This document shows, one piece after another, positions 46,001 to 58,359 of a stretch of 64,000 nucleotides of DNA (position 1 is the first letter of the stretch; every line of letters begins with the position of its first letter). Made by a program: the position numbers and the translations under genes. The notes under the pieces were generated by a model. That model made no database searches, had not been told where the DNA came from, and saw nothing but the letters and a program-made list of their open reading frames with translations. Source of the DNA: Histoplasma ohiense (taxonomy: Eukaryota > Ascomycota > Eurotiomycetes > Onygenales > Ajellomycetaceae). The stretch lies in NCBI GenBank assembly GCA_017607445.1, contig JAEVHH010000005.1, positions 687,001 through 751,000 of the forward strand, in the 5' to 3' direction.

Positions 46001-47414
46001 CAAAGACGATGATGCAAAAGGTGAGGGCGAAAGCAGTGTTGGACCCTGGGGTGGAGGGACGACCCGTGGACGAAGGCCGAGACATGTCCACCATCACCAT
46101 CACCATGGCCATCAGTAAGTTTTTTGATATCTACGTTCTTTCTTTGCTTTCCCATTTTTTTTCCCGGCTCTTTGACTAACTTTCTGCAGTCACCATCACA
46201 GACATAAGCTAGACGATGAGGCTCCAGGATCTATTGCCGTACAAAACACCATTCCGCCGACTGGCGTAGCCAATTTCCAGCGATCACCTATTCTCCCTGA
46301 AAGTGGTGTTGTTTCCTCCCCCAATGTTGGTCCACATCACCACCATCATCACCATCACCACCACCATCACCACGTGCCACGGCCCACCAATGGTGGTGTC
46401 CCGCCCTCCACTTCAACCCCTGCCGCCCCCATACGCGAATACAGCACAGTTGTCAATCTGCAACCGCTTCTACGAAGTGTTGCACATCGTCCCAGGTATC
46501 ATCTCGGTTCGACGCTGTACGCCCCCAAGATCGGAATACCTACATCCAGGGCATCCCCAGAAAGTTCAAAATTTGGATACGTGAGTACACCAATCCCTAT
46601 TCCGCGGTTTGAAGGCAAGGAGAATTGCACGTATACGATACGCGTCCCACGGTTCCGCATCGACGCAAGCCACCGAGAAGAGATCTGCGCGCGACGAGCG
46701 CTCTGGGGCACAGGTGTGTATACAGATGACTCTGATCCCGTGGCAGCAGCAATACATTCTGGATTTATCCGCGGCGAATGGGGAGAGGATGTGGACGTGT
46801 CCCTGCTAGATCTGGAGATCAAGGAGGAACACCAACATGCACCCAATGGCAAGAACGGCACCACCTCTACATTTCACAAAGTCTCTTCCCTGGATGAATC
46901 GCCAACCAAAGGTCCCACAACTGCTACTCCCAAACCCGTCGATAAAGTCGAACCAACAACGAACCCCACCGCCAAATCCAAATCCAAACCCAAACCCAGA
47001 ACCCCACCTCTCCCACCCCCCAACAAGGATCTCCACATCACCCTCTTAATCCTACCCACCCTCGAACGCTACGACTCAACCGTGATGTACGGCCTCAAGT
47101 CGCGTGCGTGGGGAGATAACCACGACGGGATGAGTTTCAAAGTTGAACGGATTGACTGGGTGGATGAAGGGGGTTCGAAGGGGGAGGAGCGCGGTGGCGA
47201 AGCAAGAAGGAAGCGGCTGAGGAACATGATGCGGTCCGGGAGGATCTGTACGCCGGATGGGTTGAAGGGAAGGGGTGGAGTGGAGTTGCGGAATGGGACG
47301 AAGGTTGGGGGGTTGGGCACGGGCGTGGGAGTGGGAGTGGGAGTGGGAGTGGGCATGGGCATGGAAGGGGGAGAAGGGGGAAGAGGATCTACTGCTGTAG
47401 AGCCTGTGTCGTGA
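43026..47414 (+). CDS. RXT3: Rxt3-family histone deacetylase complex subunit
   Basis: Exons 43026-43440, 43998-44129, 44371-46114, 46190-47414; introns 557, 241 and 75 bp; phases agree; 1171 aa. Rxt3 is a subunit of the large Rpd3 (Rpd3L) deacetylase complex in the nucleus. The first ~770 residues are Pro/Gln/Ser/His-rich and disordered. A His-rich tract is split by intron 3 (HHHHHGH / HHHRHKL), and a second run of about 14 His precedes VPRPTNGG. The Rxt3 domain follows: TVVNLQPLLRSVAHRPRYHL, GSTLYAPKIGIPTSRASPES, CTYTIRVPRFRIDASHREEI, CARRALWGTGVYTDDSDPVA and AAIHSGFIRGEWGEDVDVSL, then after a Pro/Lys linker DLHITLLILPTLERYDSTV and YGLKSRAWGDNHDGMSFKVE. The tail is a GVGVGVGMGMEGG repeat. 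A 251-codon frame inside exon 3 (45004-45759) is a shadow. Confident. Confidence 0.9.
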
Positions 47415-48276
47415 CTCGTGAGGTCAGGTGCTAGGTGATTTGTAGCATATCATTATTTCTTTGACACTCTTCCTCTTCTTCGTCTGTAGTATTCTATTGT
47501 GTGTGCTTTTGTTTCTCTTTTTCTTGATTGTTCATTTTTCTTTCTCCCTCTTATCTTCGGCTTCTGTTCCTTACTCTTTGTCTTGTGAGGTTTTTTGTGT
47601 TTATTTTGCCTTTGAGATTGGATCAAGCAGTGGTTGTTGTTACCTGATTGGTTGTATAGGTGTTTTAAATCTGACTGGCTAAGGCGTCTGATTTTCTTCC
47701 AACCTATCTAGATCCTTGGCTGTGGGAAACAGCGATCAGGAGGACTTTTCATCTGATACAGCTAGCGGGGCATCACCCTGTGGCCCGGGACCAGGGGCGT
47801 TATCGGAGGAGTTCCTAGTGCTTAGCGCTGTCACACTGTCCATAGCCTGATTCCCGATAATTGTCTGATAGAATTTTTGTTTGCCATGTCGTCTGCCTCA
47901 TGTGACCTCGCTCCAAACAGCCTCGGCACTCGGTGATTTCCTGGGGATCGCGACAAGGACGAACGGCCCATGGGCCATGTGGATGGCGAATTTGTGTCGA
48001 CGGAGTGGATGTCGTAGAGATGCGGCCATGGGCGTTGGGGGGAAATTGGCAGTATGCAGAAGAACTACCCGGTTCCTTGTACGGAGTATGGCTGTCAGGG
48101 TCACTCACTTTGCTCCATCGAGCCGAGGAACATCTATCTGCCAGCCAAACTAACTTTGCTTCCTCTCGAGTCAAAACGGCCCAACTCGCCCGCTGTATAT
48201 CCACCGTTTCTACATCCCTTTATATCCTTCTTATCTGCTCCTCCTCCCCTCGACGTCGTCGCTAGTCTCAAGAGGG
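47415..48276. other. intergenic, 862 bp
   Basis: 3' flank of RXT3 and promoter of the carnitine acetyltransferase gene. T-rich at 47460-47600. No gene seen. Confidence 0.45.
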
Positions 48277-50535
48277 ATGTTCCCTGCTGCTGCTCGTGGC
48301 CGTCTTGCTGTTCTAGGACGTGCTACATCTACCCTAGGCCCAGCCCGTACCACGGTTCGTTTCGCCTGTGCTCCTCTATGTACTTTGATTCACTGTTTTG
48401 CATGATCGTGGAGTCGCCATAGCTTGTTGTCTAGCTCACATGTATGCGATCTAGTCTCTCATAATGGCCCCTCGCCGCGCCAACTCGTCTTCGTCTGTTC
48501 CTCAAGGTACATCCTCACGCATACCCCTGGCCCCTGCCCCCTCGTATTTTTTCGGACCTGTGAAGAGAGAGAGAGAGGAAAGAAAATGCACCAGGGATTT
48601 CTTCAAGCGTCTAATTGGTCTTGTGTCTTACTTTTGAATTGCTTTGTTCTGGTATAGGGTACAAAGAGGATCTATCCAAGGGGAAGATGCTCCGGTTCGA
48701 GGCTTCCCTCCCGAAACTCCCGGTTCCAGCCCTGGAAGAAACCGGCAGACGATACCTCAAATCAGTCCATCCGCTTCTCACCGAGTCGGAATTCCAAAAG
48801 ACCTCAAAGGCCGTCGAGGACTTCGTTAAACCAGGTGGTGAGGGAGAACCTCTCCAACGGCGGTTACTAGCCCGCGCTGCTGACCCCCGGCATGCGAATT
48901 GGCTCTACGACTGGTGGAACGAAACCGCGTATCTCGCCTACCGTGACCCCGTCGTGCCATATGTCAGCTACTTCTACTCCTACCGGGATGACCGCCAACG
49001 GAGGGACCCAGCAAAGCGCGCCGCTGCCATCACTACCTCCGTACTGGAGTTCAAGAAGCAGGTGGATGATGGATCCCTTGAGCCGGAGTATCTACGCAAG
49101 GAGCCAATGGCGATGAGTTCATACCAATACATGTTCAATGCCTGCCGTATCCCAGCGGCGAAGGCCGATTATCCCGTCACATATCCTGCCAAGGGAAATG
49201 AACATATTATTGTGATCCGCAAGAACCAGATATTCAAACTACAAACCCACGCCAATGGCCAGCAGCTCAATACCTCTGAGCTTCAGCAGCAGTTCGAGAA
49301 AATCTACCAAAAGGCGGAGAAAGTCCAGCCAGTTGGTGTGCTTACCTCTGCTAATCGAGACTTCTGGACCAACGCCAGAGCAAATCTCATCAAAACCAGC
49401 GCCGCCAACGAGGCTGCGTTGGAGATCATCCAAAGCGCATCATTCACTGTCTGCCTAGATGATGCCTCGCCCGTCACACTAGAAGAACGCGCACACAGTT
49501 ACTGGCACGGTGACGGCTGTAACCGCTGGTTCGACAAGCCCCTCCAGTTCATCGTAAACGAGAACGGCACCGCCGGCTTCATGGGCGAGCACAGCATGAT
49601 GGATGGCACCCCAACCCACCGCCTCAACGACTACGTCAATTACATGATCTTCAACAACCGCCTCGACTACTCCAACCCAGAAATCCGCTCCACCCTCCCG
49701 GACCCACAGCCCATCCACTTCGAGCTCAACAAACAAGCCCTCGACGACATCGCCACAGCCAGCCACGCCTTCACCACGGTAATCGGCCAGCACGAGCTCC
49801 GCGTCCAAGCCTTCCAGGGCTACGGCAAGGGCCTGATCAAGAAATTCAAATGCAGCCCGGACGCCTACGTACAGATGGTCATCCAGCTCGCCTACTTCAA
49901 GATGTTCGGCAAGAACAGACCGACCTACGAGTCCGCCTCGACGCGCAAATTCCAACTCGGCCGCACGGAGACCACCCGCTCCGTCTCCGACGAGAGCGTC
50001 GCCTTCTGCAGGTCCCACGCCGACATCAACGCGACGCGCGAACAAGTTGTGAAGAACCTCCGCGCCGCGCTCGCCGCGCATACCAAATACACTGCCGACG
50101 CGAGTGTGGGCAAGGGCGTCGACAGACACCTGTTTGGGCTGAAGAAGCTCATCGCGGACGGGGAGAAGGTTCCTGCGCTCTTCCAGGACCCTGCGTATTC
50201 TTACAGCAGCACGTGGTTCATCAGCTCTAGCCAGCTGAGTTCCGAGTATTTCAATGGATATGGCTGGAGTCAGGTTGTGGATGATGGGTTTGGGATTGCG
50301 TATATGATTAATGAGAATAGGTATGTTTTTCTTTTCTTTTATTTTGGGGGGGAGGGGTCCATTCATAAATTTAAACTAACTCTTCCCTCTTCTTCTTTTC
50401 AGCATCCAATTCAACATCGTCTGCAAGAAACTCGGCGCGGAGCGCATGAGCTTCTACCTCAACGAGGCCGCTTGCGAGATCCGCGAGCTTCTCATGCCGG
50501 ATCTCCTGGCTGAGTCGGAGAAGGCGAAGCTGTAA
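48277..50535 (+). CDS. Carnitine O-acetyltransferase, mitochondrial/peroxisomal
   Basis: Core exons 48464-48506, 48658-50320, 50403-50535: 612 aa starting MAPRRANSSSSVPQGYKEDL. It moves acetyl groups between CoA and carnitine for export from organelles during growth on acetate and fatty acids. Catalytic His326 sits in GFMGEHSMMDGTPTHR; others are LPKLPVPALEETGRRYLKS, WLYDWWNETAYL and ETTRSVSDESVAFC. The protein ends EKAKL, a type-1 peroxisomal signal. An upstream exon 48277-48354 (MFPAAARGRLAVLGRATSTL + GPARTT, an Arg-rich mitochondrial presequence) joins in frame through a GTTCGT donor and a CTAG acceptor at 48454, adding 29 residues (SLI precedes the core Met). So two starts would give mitochondrial and peroxisomal forms, as known for yeast Cat2 and Aspergillus AcuJ. 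Enzyme identity very confident; dual start inferred. Confidence 0.94.
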
Positions 50536-51869
50536 GAATAAAAAAAAGCAACCGGTCATATTGTCTGGCTGTACGTAGGTTTGCCGCTGGGGCAGGACTT
50601 GTCTGCACGGGGTAGAGGGGAAACAGAACGAAGGGGAGGGGAGGGGGGAATATGGACTGGTGCTGGGGTATGCGGAAAGGAAACGCGCTGAGTGGTATTT
50701 AACTCTTGGATGAAATGAATATGGGCTTATATACCTCGGTTTTCTTCTTCGTTGTTTAGAAGAGCTCTGTAGACAGATACAAGAAAAATTACCATTTACT
50801 TTTACTTTATTCAAGAGCAATTTCCTTTGATGGTTTGGGAGTCTGCAATATTCCCGTCCCCGGGAGATGGCTAGGTAGGACTGTCAGGAAGTACGCACAA
50901 CCAATGAACGCCTGGAATGTAGGGTTCATAGGGTTCTAGTTCCCACCTAGCTACTTTGTACCAGTCTCTTAATATTATAGATATAGATATATAGATATAT
51001 ATATTTTGTGTGGAATTGAAAATTAAAAAAGTTTTGCATCATTAAATCTCCTTTTCATTACATCACTTCATGCCTATGGCTTCATCCATATGGAGCCTGC
51101 GGGATAACAGAAATGCGAAATGGAAAAATGCCAAAAGTAGTACCAACAATAAATGCATTCATCATAAGTGAATAAGAGAAGAGGAAAATGCGTTGGGTTG
51201 ACTGGATATCCTGGGAAACGCCATACACGGATACAAAAATTAGACAGACAAGAATACATGCGAAAAAAAGTCTGTAGCAGCAATAAATATGATTTTGAAT
51301 GCTGAACCATGAAAGGAGGAATAAAGTTGACAAAAAGAGGAAGTGAAACAAATAGAATATGAGAGATAATGCCCTTTTCATTCAAGCATCTATGCATCCG
51401 TCACTGGCAGGCCATGTAGTGCTTACCATTCCTCACTGCCCGGACAGACATGTGATCATGTACATGCAAAGGAAAAACAATCGTATCATCCCGCGCACAA
51501 GCAAGATCGTTAACAGGTTACAAATTTGTAACAAGCATCAACTTCATTATAAAATGGGTTTATCGTGCGGTTAACGAGGTATCAGAATCGGAAATACCCG
51601 GACCATGAGACTGAGAGCTGATGCAAATGGATAAGTGGTAGTGCTGTGTGTATCCGAAACAGATTTTATTTGTTTTTCCGGGTCATAGATAACTCCATAC
51701 GAGTGTGTCGTGTGCTGGTGGTGGTGTCCGAGGTACTTTGGGATATCGAATTGCACGCGAGTTCCAGCCATCCAGCAACTTCGTTTCGTATCCGTGGAAT
51801 TGGAGAAGTGGAGAGGAATTCGTATGATCAGGCAAAAATGAAACGCAATCGCGATTCAAATTGCGCGTC
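50536..51869. other. intergenic between convergent genes, 1.3 kb
   Basis: 3' flanks of the carnitine acetyltransferase and the coiled-coil gene. Contains a TAGATATA-rich patch at 50975-51005. Short hydrophobic minus frames at 51074-51397 are AT-driven and not credible genes. Confidence 0.45.
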
Positions 51870-53051
51870 TCAAGGTTTTTCTACATCTTCCGCAGATTGC
51901 GGTGTTTGGGGTGACTCCTCTGATTCGATTCTGGCTGGTGTTGGAGGCACTGCCTCTGCATTCGATAGGCGCGAACTTGTGCTTGGTGTGTGAGCAGCTG
52001 ATGAGCTTAGCTCAGCAACTTGGCGCTCTGAAATGGACGTAGAGGAGTCAGTGCTAGTGCCTTTAACTTTCTTTGAAAATTATTCGACTGGATGTACGTA
52101 AAACCATACCTAGCTCTCGAATCCTCACTCGCAGCATTTGATTTTCCCTTGTTAGCATCGCCGTCTCCGCTTGGTAGTAGGACGTCTCGTCACGGCTGCC
52201 ATGTCGTCCACTGCCGTCTCCTCCTATTGACGACCAGTCAGCAGAGAGGATACCGGTTTCGGGCTCCACATGAGGAGGAATGGCGGGTGAATGTCCAGAA
52301 CTGCGGCGTCTGGAAAGACTGGATGGAATTTGCGTTGAGGATCTGTGGGTTGGTGGAGGCGCCGGTACGGGAGAAAAAGACACGGAACGTTCAGATGTTG
52401 GAGTGGAATCGTCAACAATGGCAGTCCCTGACGCTGCAAACTGTTGTTGTTGCTGTCTCTGCAGCTGGGCTTGCTGTATCCGAATCATTTGCAGCAGTCG
52501 ATTCTAGGCAGGTAAAAAGAGCAATTTGTTAGCCTTCACACCATTTAAAGTGGGCGGCCAAATCTATATTATATTGTCCTCACACGTACCACCTGCGCTT
52601 CTTGCTCTTGCTCTAGCTCCTGATGTATCTCACCAAGGGATGGTGTTCTTTGGTGGTGGGGGTCACCAGTGGCGATAGTTGGGTTCCCGCCGATACTAGA
52701 TGGACTGTGGGTCCTATAAGAACTTCCAATGGATGAACGGTAATCACTACTGGACAGCTCGCCAGGGCCAGGTAAAGTCGGGTCATTTAAATTCAGATTC
52801 ATGGCTACCGTGGACCGTCGTCGCTCGTGCACTCTGGTTGCATGCGGAGAACCGCGATTGGCACTGACTGAGGAACGTCTCGAGCGGTCTGTTGCATTCA
52901 TGGTCGCGGCAGCTGCAAGAGATGTAGAAGAAGAACGAGGGGAGAGCGATTGGCCCGACGGGATTTCTGCCGAATTGGCAAATGTACGGGCCTGGTGAGG
53001 GGAGTGAGAGGTAGAGCGGGAGGGCGGGAGAGAGTTGATGTCGGGTGGCAT
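51870..53051 (-). CDS. Ser-rich coiled-coil protein, function unknown
   Basis: Exons 53051-52590, 52503-52110, 52027-51870; introns 86 and 82 bp with clear donors and a GGCTAAC branch site in the first; phases agree; 337 aa. Start MPPDINSLPPSRSTSHSPHQ. Ser/Arg-rich N-terminal half with RRSS-type phosphosite-like motifs (RSRRSSVSANRG, HERRRSTVAM) and HQRTPSLGEIHQELEQEQEA; a first coiled coil runs across intron 1 (QELEQEQEAQVNRLLQMIRI) into a poly-Gln stretch (QRQQQQQ). A second coiled coil spans intron 2 (MLTRENQMLRVRIRELERQV). The tail is Thr-Pro/Ser-Pro-rich (EESPQTPQSAEDVEKP). No catalytic domain. The repeated RRxS motifs suggest kinase regulation, which is inference. I do not recognise a named family. 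Coding status confident from splice-phase agreement. Confidence 0.78.
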
Positions 53052-56000
53052 GGTTAGTAACTTATGTGATGCAAGCAATTCGCAAGGCTGCCAATTCGAA
53101 TACGGTACTCCAGATACACACAAAATAAGGCGAAAATCCCCTAAACCAAAACTCAGACTGTGCAAGAATACACAGGAGAAAGTTGGAAATTTTGAAGTTG
53201 AGGTTGTAGGTGAAGTTGCTTGGAGCGGGACACGTGTGGCCGCGTTTGACCAATCACATGGGACGTCCCTCCAGGGTGACATCATAGCGTTCGATGATGT
53301 AAGAATTGTGCACAAAAGTGTTTGGTACTACGGAGTAGAGCTACCATAGAGAGTTCACAAGAATACAACAATGTTATCCTCTAAGAAAAAGATGCAAGTA
53401 ACTGCGTAAGGATCTAGTTAACCACGCATTGCATTCTATCATTACCATATCTACTCCATGCATCCACTGGGGGACATGGTTGTTTGCCTTTTCGGGCTTA
53501 TCAGAGCGGGATAATGTGAAAGTCAGCAATACCATCCAGTCGAACAAGCTGCACATTAGGACCGCAGTCTACAACATACACAAAATAACTTGGAGGACAA
53601 TTAGAGCTGGATCTTCCCTTGATTCCCGATAGATTTCATCTCAAGACGCTATTAGATCGCGAAATGCCCTCCTTCGTTCATCCGTCCCCATTCCTGACCT
53701 CTCCCCCTTTGCATAGGTGCAATTACCCATCTCTCATTTTTGCTACCCATGTTCAGTTTTGATGGAGGGCCTGTAGCAAACTTGGTTGCCTAGCATAGTC
53801 AAAATTCTGGCTAGGCACGATCCACACTGTTACAACAAAAATGATAAGTGTACAACGAGGTTGAGCATTGTGCCTGGGCATTGGTACTGAACACCACTGT
53901 ATTTCCCTCCAGTGAGGTAAACACTGGGTTTTATGGCTCTTCAAGAGAATGTTAGCTTATAAGATGTTATGTGGTTCTCGTACGTTCTCCAGTCCCTCAA
54001 ATCAGTAGCAGCCATGGCCAACAACCAAACTCTCTTCAACTACCTAATTGTGGTACCTCCTGGTCTTCCTCAAAGATCAACAAGATGCCGAATACCTAGT
54101 AGTATTTTGTGTTAGGTGGCAGACCTTCTTTCTAGTCTTCTTCCTATAAATACTGTCAGCCACTATTTAGTCATGGACAGACAAGCAATGTGTCACTGCA
54201 GAGACGAACAAACTGTTGTTCAAAGTTTTTAACTACTTCGGTTTCAAATTCAATCCAGCTACGTCCCTCCTTTCCAATGTTCAAAAAGCAATTGATCACT
54301 TCTTAACACTCCTTTGGCATTTGTTTTTGTGTATAATTTTTCCCTCACCAGATCTCTCTTTTGGTACCTTTCAAAATATTTGGGCGGTTAGCAGCACGTT
54401 TTGAACAGAAAATGAGAGTATCGCCCACGTTATTTCTCGTCAAACAGGAGATTGGACAACCTGGGAGCTAACCCCATGAAGCCTACCAGTTTATCGCAGT
54501 GATTGTCACCGACTTCCCACTGCAGGCACTCTATTGCAAACCACGAAGCATACAACGCATGCAGATTCGGAAAAAATGTCGTTATGAGCTATGAATTAAA
54601 CAGCACATTCCGAGGCAGCGGAGTCTCCTGAAACAACCACAGCTGGTGAGTCAACGGCAACTTTCCAAACATCCTGGAGGCTACCACCAAGTTCTGCAGC
54701 GAAAACAGGGGTAAAGATCCCCGAACCCAGGCGTATCCGCCGCTGAAGGCTGTCAGTCTCAAGACTCCCGAGGTTCGCCCGTTCAAAGTGAACATGTACT
54801 GTATATTCAGGCACCAACCATAAACGTCACAACTCTGGGACAGCGAGGAGTGTATCCAGTTATCCTGGAATATTGTAGAGGAGTGCGAGAACTCTCGAGG
54901 GACACGATGTGGGCCATCTCAAGGGTGGAGCGACGAACACAGAGCCTTATCGTGTGGACTGCGGGGATCGACTTTGACAATTCAAGCTGCCCGCAATTCA
55001 AAGAGTGCATTGTAGGGTGGATTGGTGTCAAGTCTTGGGGGCATAGTTTTGATTTGGGATACTTTTGTTTGGTTTGAGGGTGCTTCCTGAGGCAGGATAT
55101 TCCGAATAGCAAAGTTGATTTAATCTTCGGTTTTCTTTGAGTGTTGTTTGTTGTCCTAGCTGTCAAATCGTGAATACGGCCACGCTGGTTTCATCAGTTA
55201 GAATTCCGCTACGTTGCACTTCTACTGTATTAACTTTTTTTCTTCATTCTTGATTTCGACCCAACGAATATGTGGATATCTCTTTCTAGATACCTCTATC
55301 CTCGTCTATATTGAAGAGGGATGGCTGTGTTGACTTAAAATTCCGCCCTGGGTTGTAATCTCACCTCGAATATATCTCAAACTTCAAGGTATGAGATATC
55401 TTCTATCTATCAACAGACATCGTGACTGGGAGTGACAAGCAACTTTATAAGGAATTTAATCCGCAGGCCATCAAAGAGCAATGAGATCGAGACATCATTC
55501 GTAATCGAAGACAGTGAGCCTTCCAACACTGGGAGCGGGATCTGACAAATTCCTTGTCAGAAAGCTCTCAGCCCTACCATATTTCTAACCAGGCTTCCCT
55601 ATGAGAAAAGGGAAGTAGAAATGTCAACAGAACAGAACCTGTCATGTAACGAGATAAGAGGTTGCTAAGTTTAATTGATCTGCTTGACAGATATATTACC
55701 AGCAAAAACTTCGCTGTAATTCGATGCTCTGAGTTTTTCCAACCATCCGCAGCTCGTGCCGGGTGGTTGATCTGGTATCAGCAGCTTTGTTGGTGATCTG
55801 TGGAGGAACTAATGAATGACTGCATTGGGCTCTCAATGCTAACTATCAAGCTACCCTTGTAACAAGCTATTCGCCCGCTCAATGACGGACGGAACCCCGA
55901 TCGGATCACCATACGGAGAAAGGTTACATAGTGGGAGGTAGTGTGTTGCGGAATCGCTGTACAGCGTATGTTTCTCAGAAAACATATTTCTTTGAAGTTT

Positions 56001-58359
56001 TTGCTTGCCCTTGCGGATCTGCTGTTGGTTACATGTAAGCAATCAACCAGTGATCAGGTTACATGTAGGCCGGACAGCTTAAAATAAATTCGAGCTAGGA
56101 AGAAAAATGGAGACAAAGGGAGAAAGAATTTTTCTCTTCCTCTCGACGGGCAAAATAAACAACACGCCGTCACCAAATGGTCGAGTCTCAAGCTCTTGGC
56201 CGAAATGTCATTCCCTGTCAAACCTTGCAACCAAAATTGGTTTCCGGTATTGACAAAGGGTTTTAAGCTGGGCTATAAGCCATAGTGGGATAATGTCTCC
56301 GCCCGAGGAGTCCCCCGGTCCTTAAAAAAAAGTTCAAACAGCAGCCAAGGCGCTATTACCTGTTAAGTTATGATATGACTCGTGGGACACAGGACAAGTT
56401 GATTTCTCCAGGTTTCCCACGAGACGTGTTTGAAACGAGTTTGAGACGTTTCGGCTTTTATGTGAGCTAGACGGTCAAGTCACGGAACATTATTCATGGG
56501 TTGGTAACCAATGTTGGACAGGGGAGGTTTTGTTTGATCAAACGAAACACAACCCCCCCCTTAATGCCCCTCTAATTTTGAGCCCGAAACAAATGGAGGG
56601 GCTAGAATGCGGAGGAAGGAGTAGACATTCTGAAAATCTGAGTTGAGGAATGATACCAGAATAGTGGTTCGTCAATCTGGGGGACGCCCTCCATATATGT
56701 GGCTGGAATGACTTTGATGTTTTTTGCCTCCTCGATATGACACGCAGCTTGTGGAGGTTAACTCTCTGAGCCAGGAGCTGATTTGCAGTTGTCTTCTGGG
56801 ACATTTCAATAGTCGTTTGCACATCGCACTAATTTCCAAAGTTTGCTGCATCATGCATGTGTCCAAAGCACGTTTGGTGGAACTTGAGCTTGGCGGTCAT
56901 CATGGAGGCGATCTGCGCCTAAATCCTCTTGGGATCAAGTCGTCGATGAAATATCCGGCGGCCAAAGGAACCGGTAGTTCGCTAACTTTTTGGGCACCTC
57001 CGGCCTAGACCTCACTGGGGCTGGTGGTGTTTCTCTGGGGCATCGCGCCAAACCCCGATTCAATAGTTCCACAAGCGAGCCTGAGCTTTCTTGTTCTCAA
57101 AAACGCCCCCGTGTACGAAGTTGGGATCCACTGCCCCATACACAGCTGGGCGTGGTGATCCACCGTACTGTAATTTTGTGTCTCTCGTGCGATGTCGTTG
57201 CTTGAGTGGTCAACTACTCCTTGCTCCAAAAAATGTTCTGTCTCATCATGCGCTTTGCACATCTTGCTATCTGCGAGCCAGGAGCGAGGTTGAATCGTCA
57301 GCATCTTGACCTAGAAGAACCCTCTGCAGGAACTCCGTTTTATACTCCCTTGAAACGGCATGTATTTGGTAAAGAATCTGCCGGGGGCCCAGGTGGGTGC
57401 AAATGGGCTAAAAATGGACTGCTCATGGGCCATGGTCTTTGATCATATTGGTGCTGGGCGAGCGTAAGCACGACAAGGGCGGCAGGGCTGGCTTACATAG
57501 CGGTCCTGGGTGGCATCAGCCTCTTTCGTCCTCTCAAGCCTCCCTGCGAAACTCCGTCAGCCCAAGAATGGGCTCCGTCCGTCCTCATATCATCAGCCAT
57601 CAATTGCTTTGGCGTTTCTTTCTTCTTGCTGCGTCGCATCTGCATCCGATCCTTCGTCCGTAAATATACTGCCTACACTCATACCTCATCCAAAGCCGAG
57701 GCCCCGAGCCACTGAATACATTAATTATAGAGCTATGAGCAGACTCGAATAACGAATAACGACTAATTTCCCGCCAGCTGACTTGCTCTTTACTGGGTCA
57801 ATTGAGCTACTCCAGGCCTCTTGAAGCCGTTCGCTTTCGCTATTATCTAAAAAAACACAGACCTGTCGAATTCGCCGCCAACTTCCTTGCCAGCTCTCAT
57901 GTTCTAACAGAGTAGAACGACCCTTCGTTTCTGCGCCTGTCCGACCGTTCTCCACCGAGATCCATACGGCTGCCATTGGGAAATTGATGAGGGAAGATAT
58001 TGGCTTGACCATAAGATATCCAAGGACTCGACGTGATCCGTTGATAGAAACGGTGGTTTTGGCATTTGGTTTGGACTCAAGAATTTGCATGTCGTCTCTT
58101 CTACAAGCAACTCAAGAACGCACCAGCCTTGAAACACCGATCGCTTCCACTTACTGCGACCTTCCTCTTCGACTACCTATTTGATAAACGAGAGGAGTGA
58201 TCTTTTGTTTCAACGACTAAATTTTATTTTATTTTTATTTTTATTTTTACTTTTATTCTAAAGGTGGCCGGTCCCCAACGAAATGGTTGGTATCCTGGGG
58301 ATAACTCGATCTTAGACCTCCTAACATCTAGCCCTGCAAGTTTGGCTCGTCATTGAGAG
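53052..58359. other. 5.3-kb region without recognised gene
   Basis: Starts with the promoter of the coiled-coil gene and ends with that of the PH-domain gene. Open frames are short and featureless. The best are minus 54589-54795 (68 codons, LTAFSGGYAWVRGSLPLFSL) and plus 54850-55077, which read somewhat protein-like and could be pieces of an old gene, and minus 57725-58090. None can be assigned. 58221-58257 is an ATTTT-type repeat. Confidence 0.4.
58221..58257. repeat. ATTTT-type microsatellite
   Basis: Imperfect ATTTT/ATTTTT units read directly, 100 bp upstream of the PH-domain start codon; may be a poly-dT promoter element. Confidence 0.75.

Noticed and set aside
49479..50366. 295-codon antisense frame
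   Set aside because: Lies opposite the GC-rich carnitine acetyltransferase exon; Val/Glu/Leu-rich composition is the antisense reflection, with no domain.
52801..53349. plus frames over the start of the Ser-rich coiled-coil gene
   Set aside because: Antisense to a gene with agreeing exon phases; no features.
57725..58090. 121-codon minus frame upstream of the PH-domain gene
   Set aside because: No family match or splice partners; promoter position makes chance more likely.
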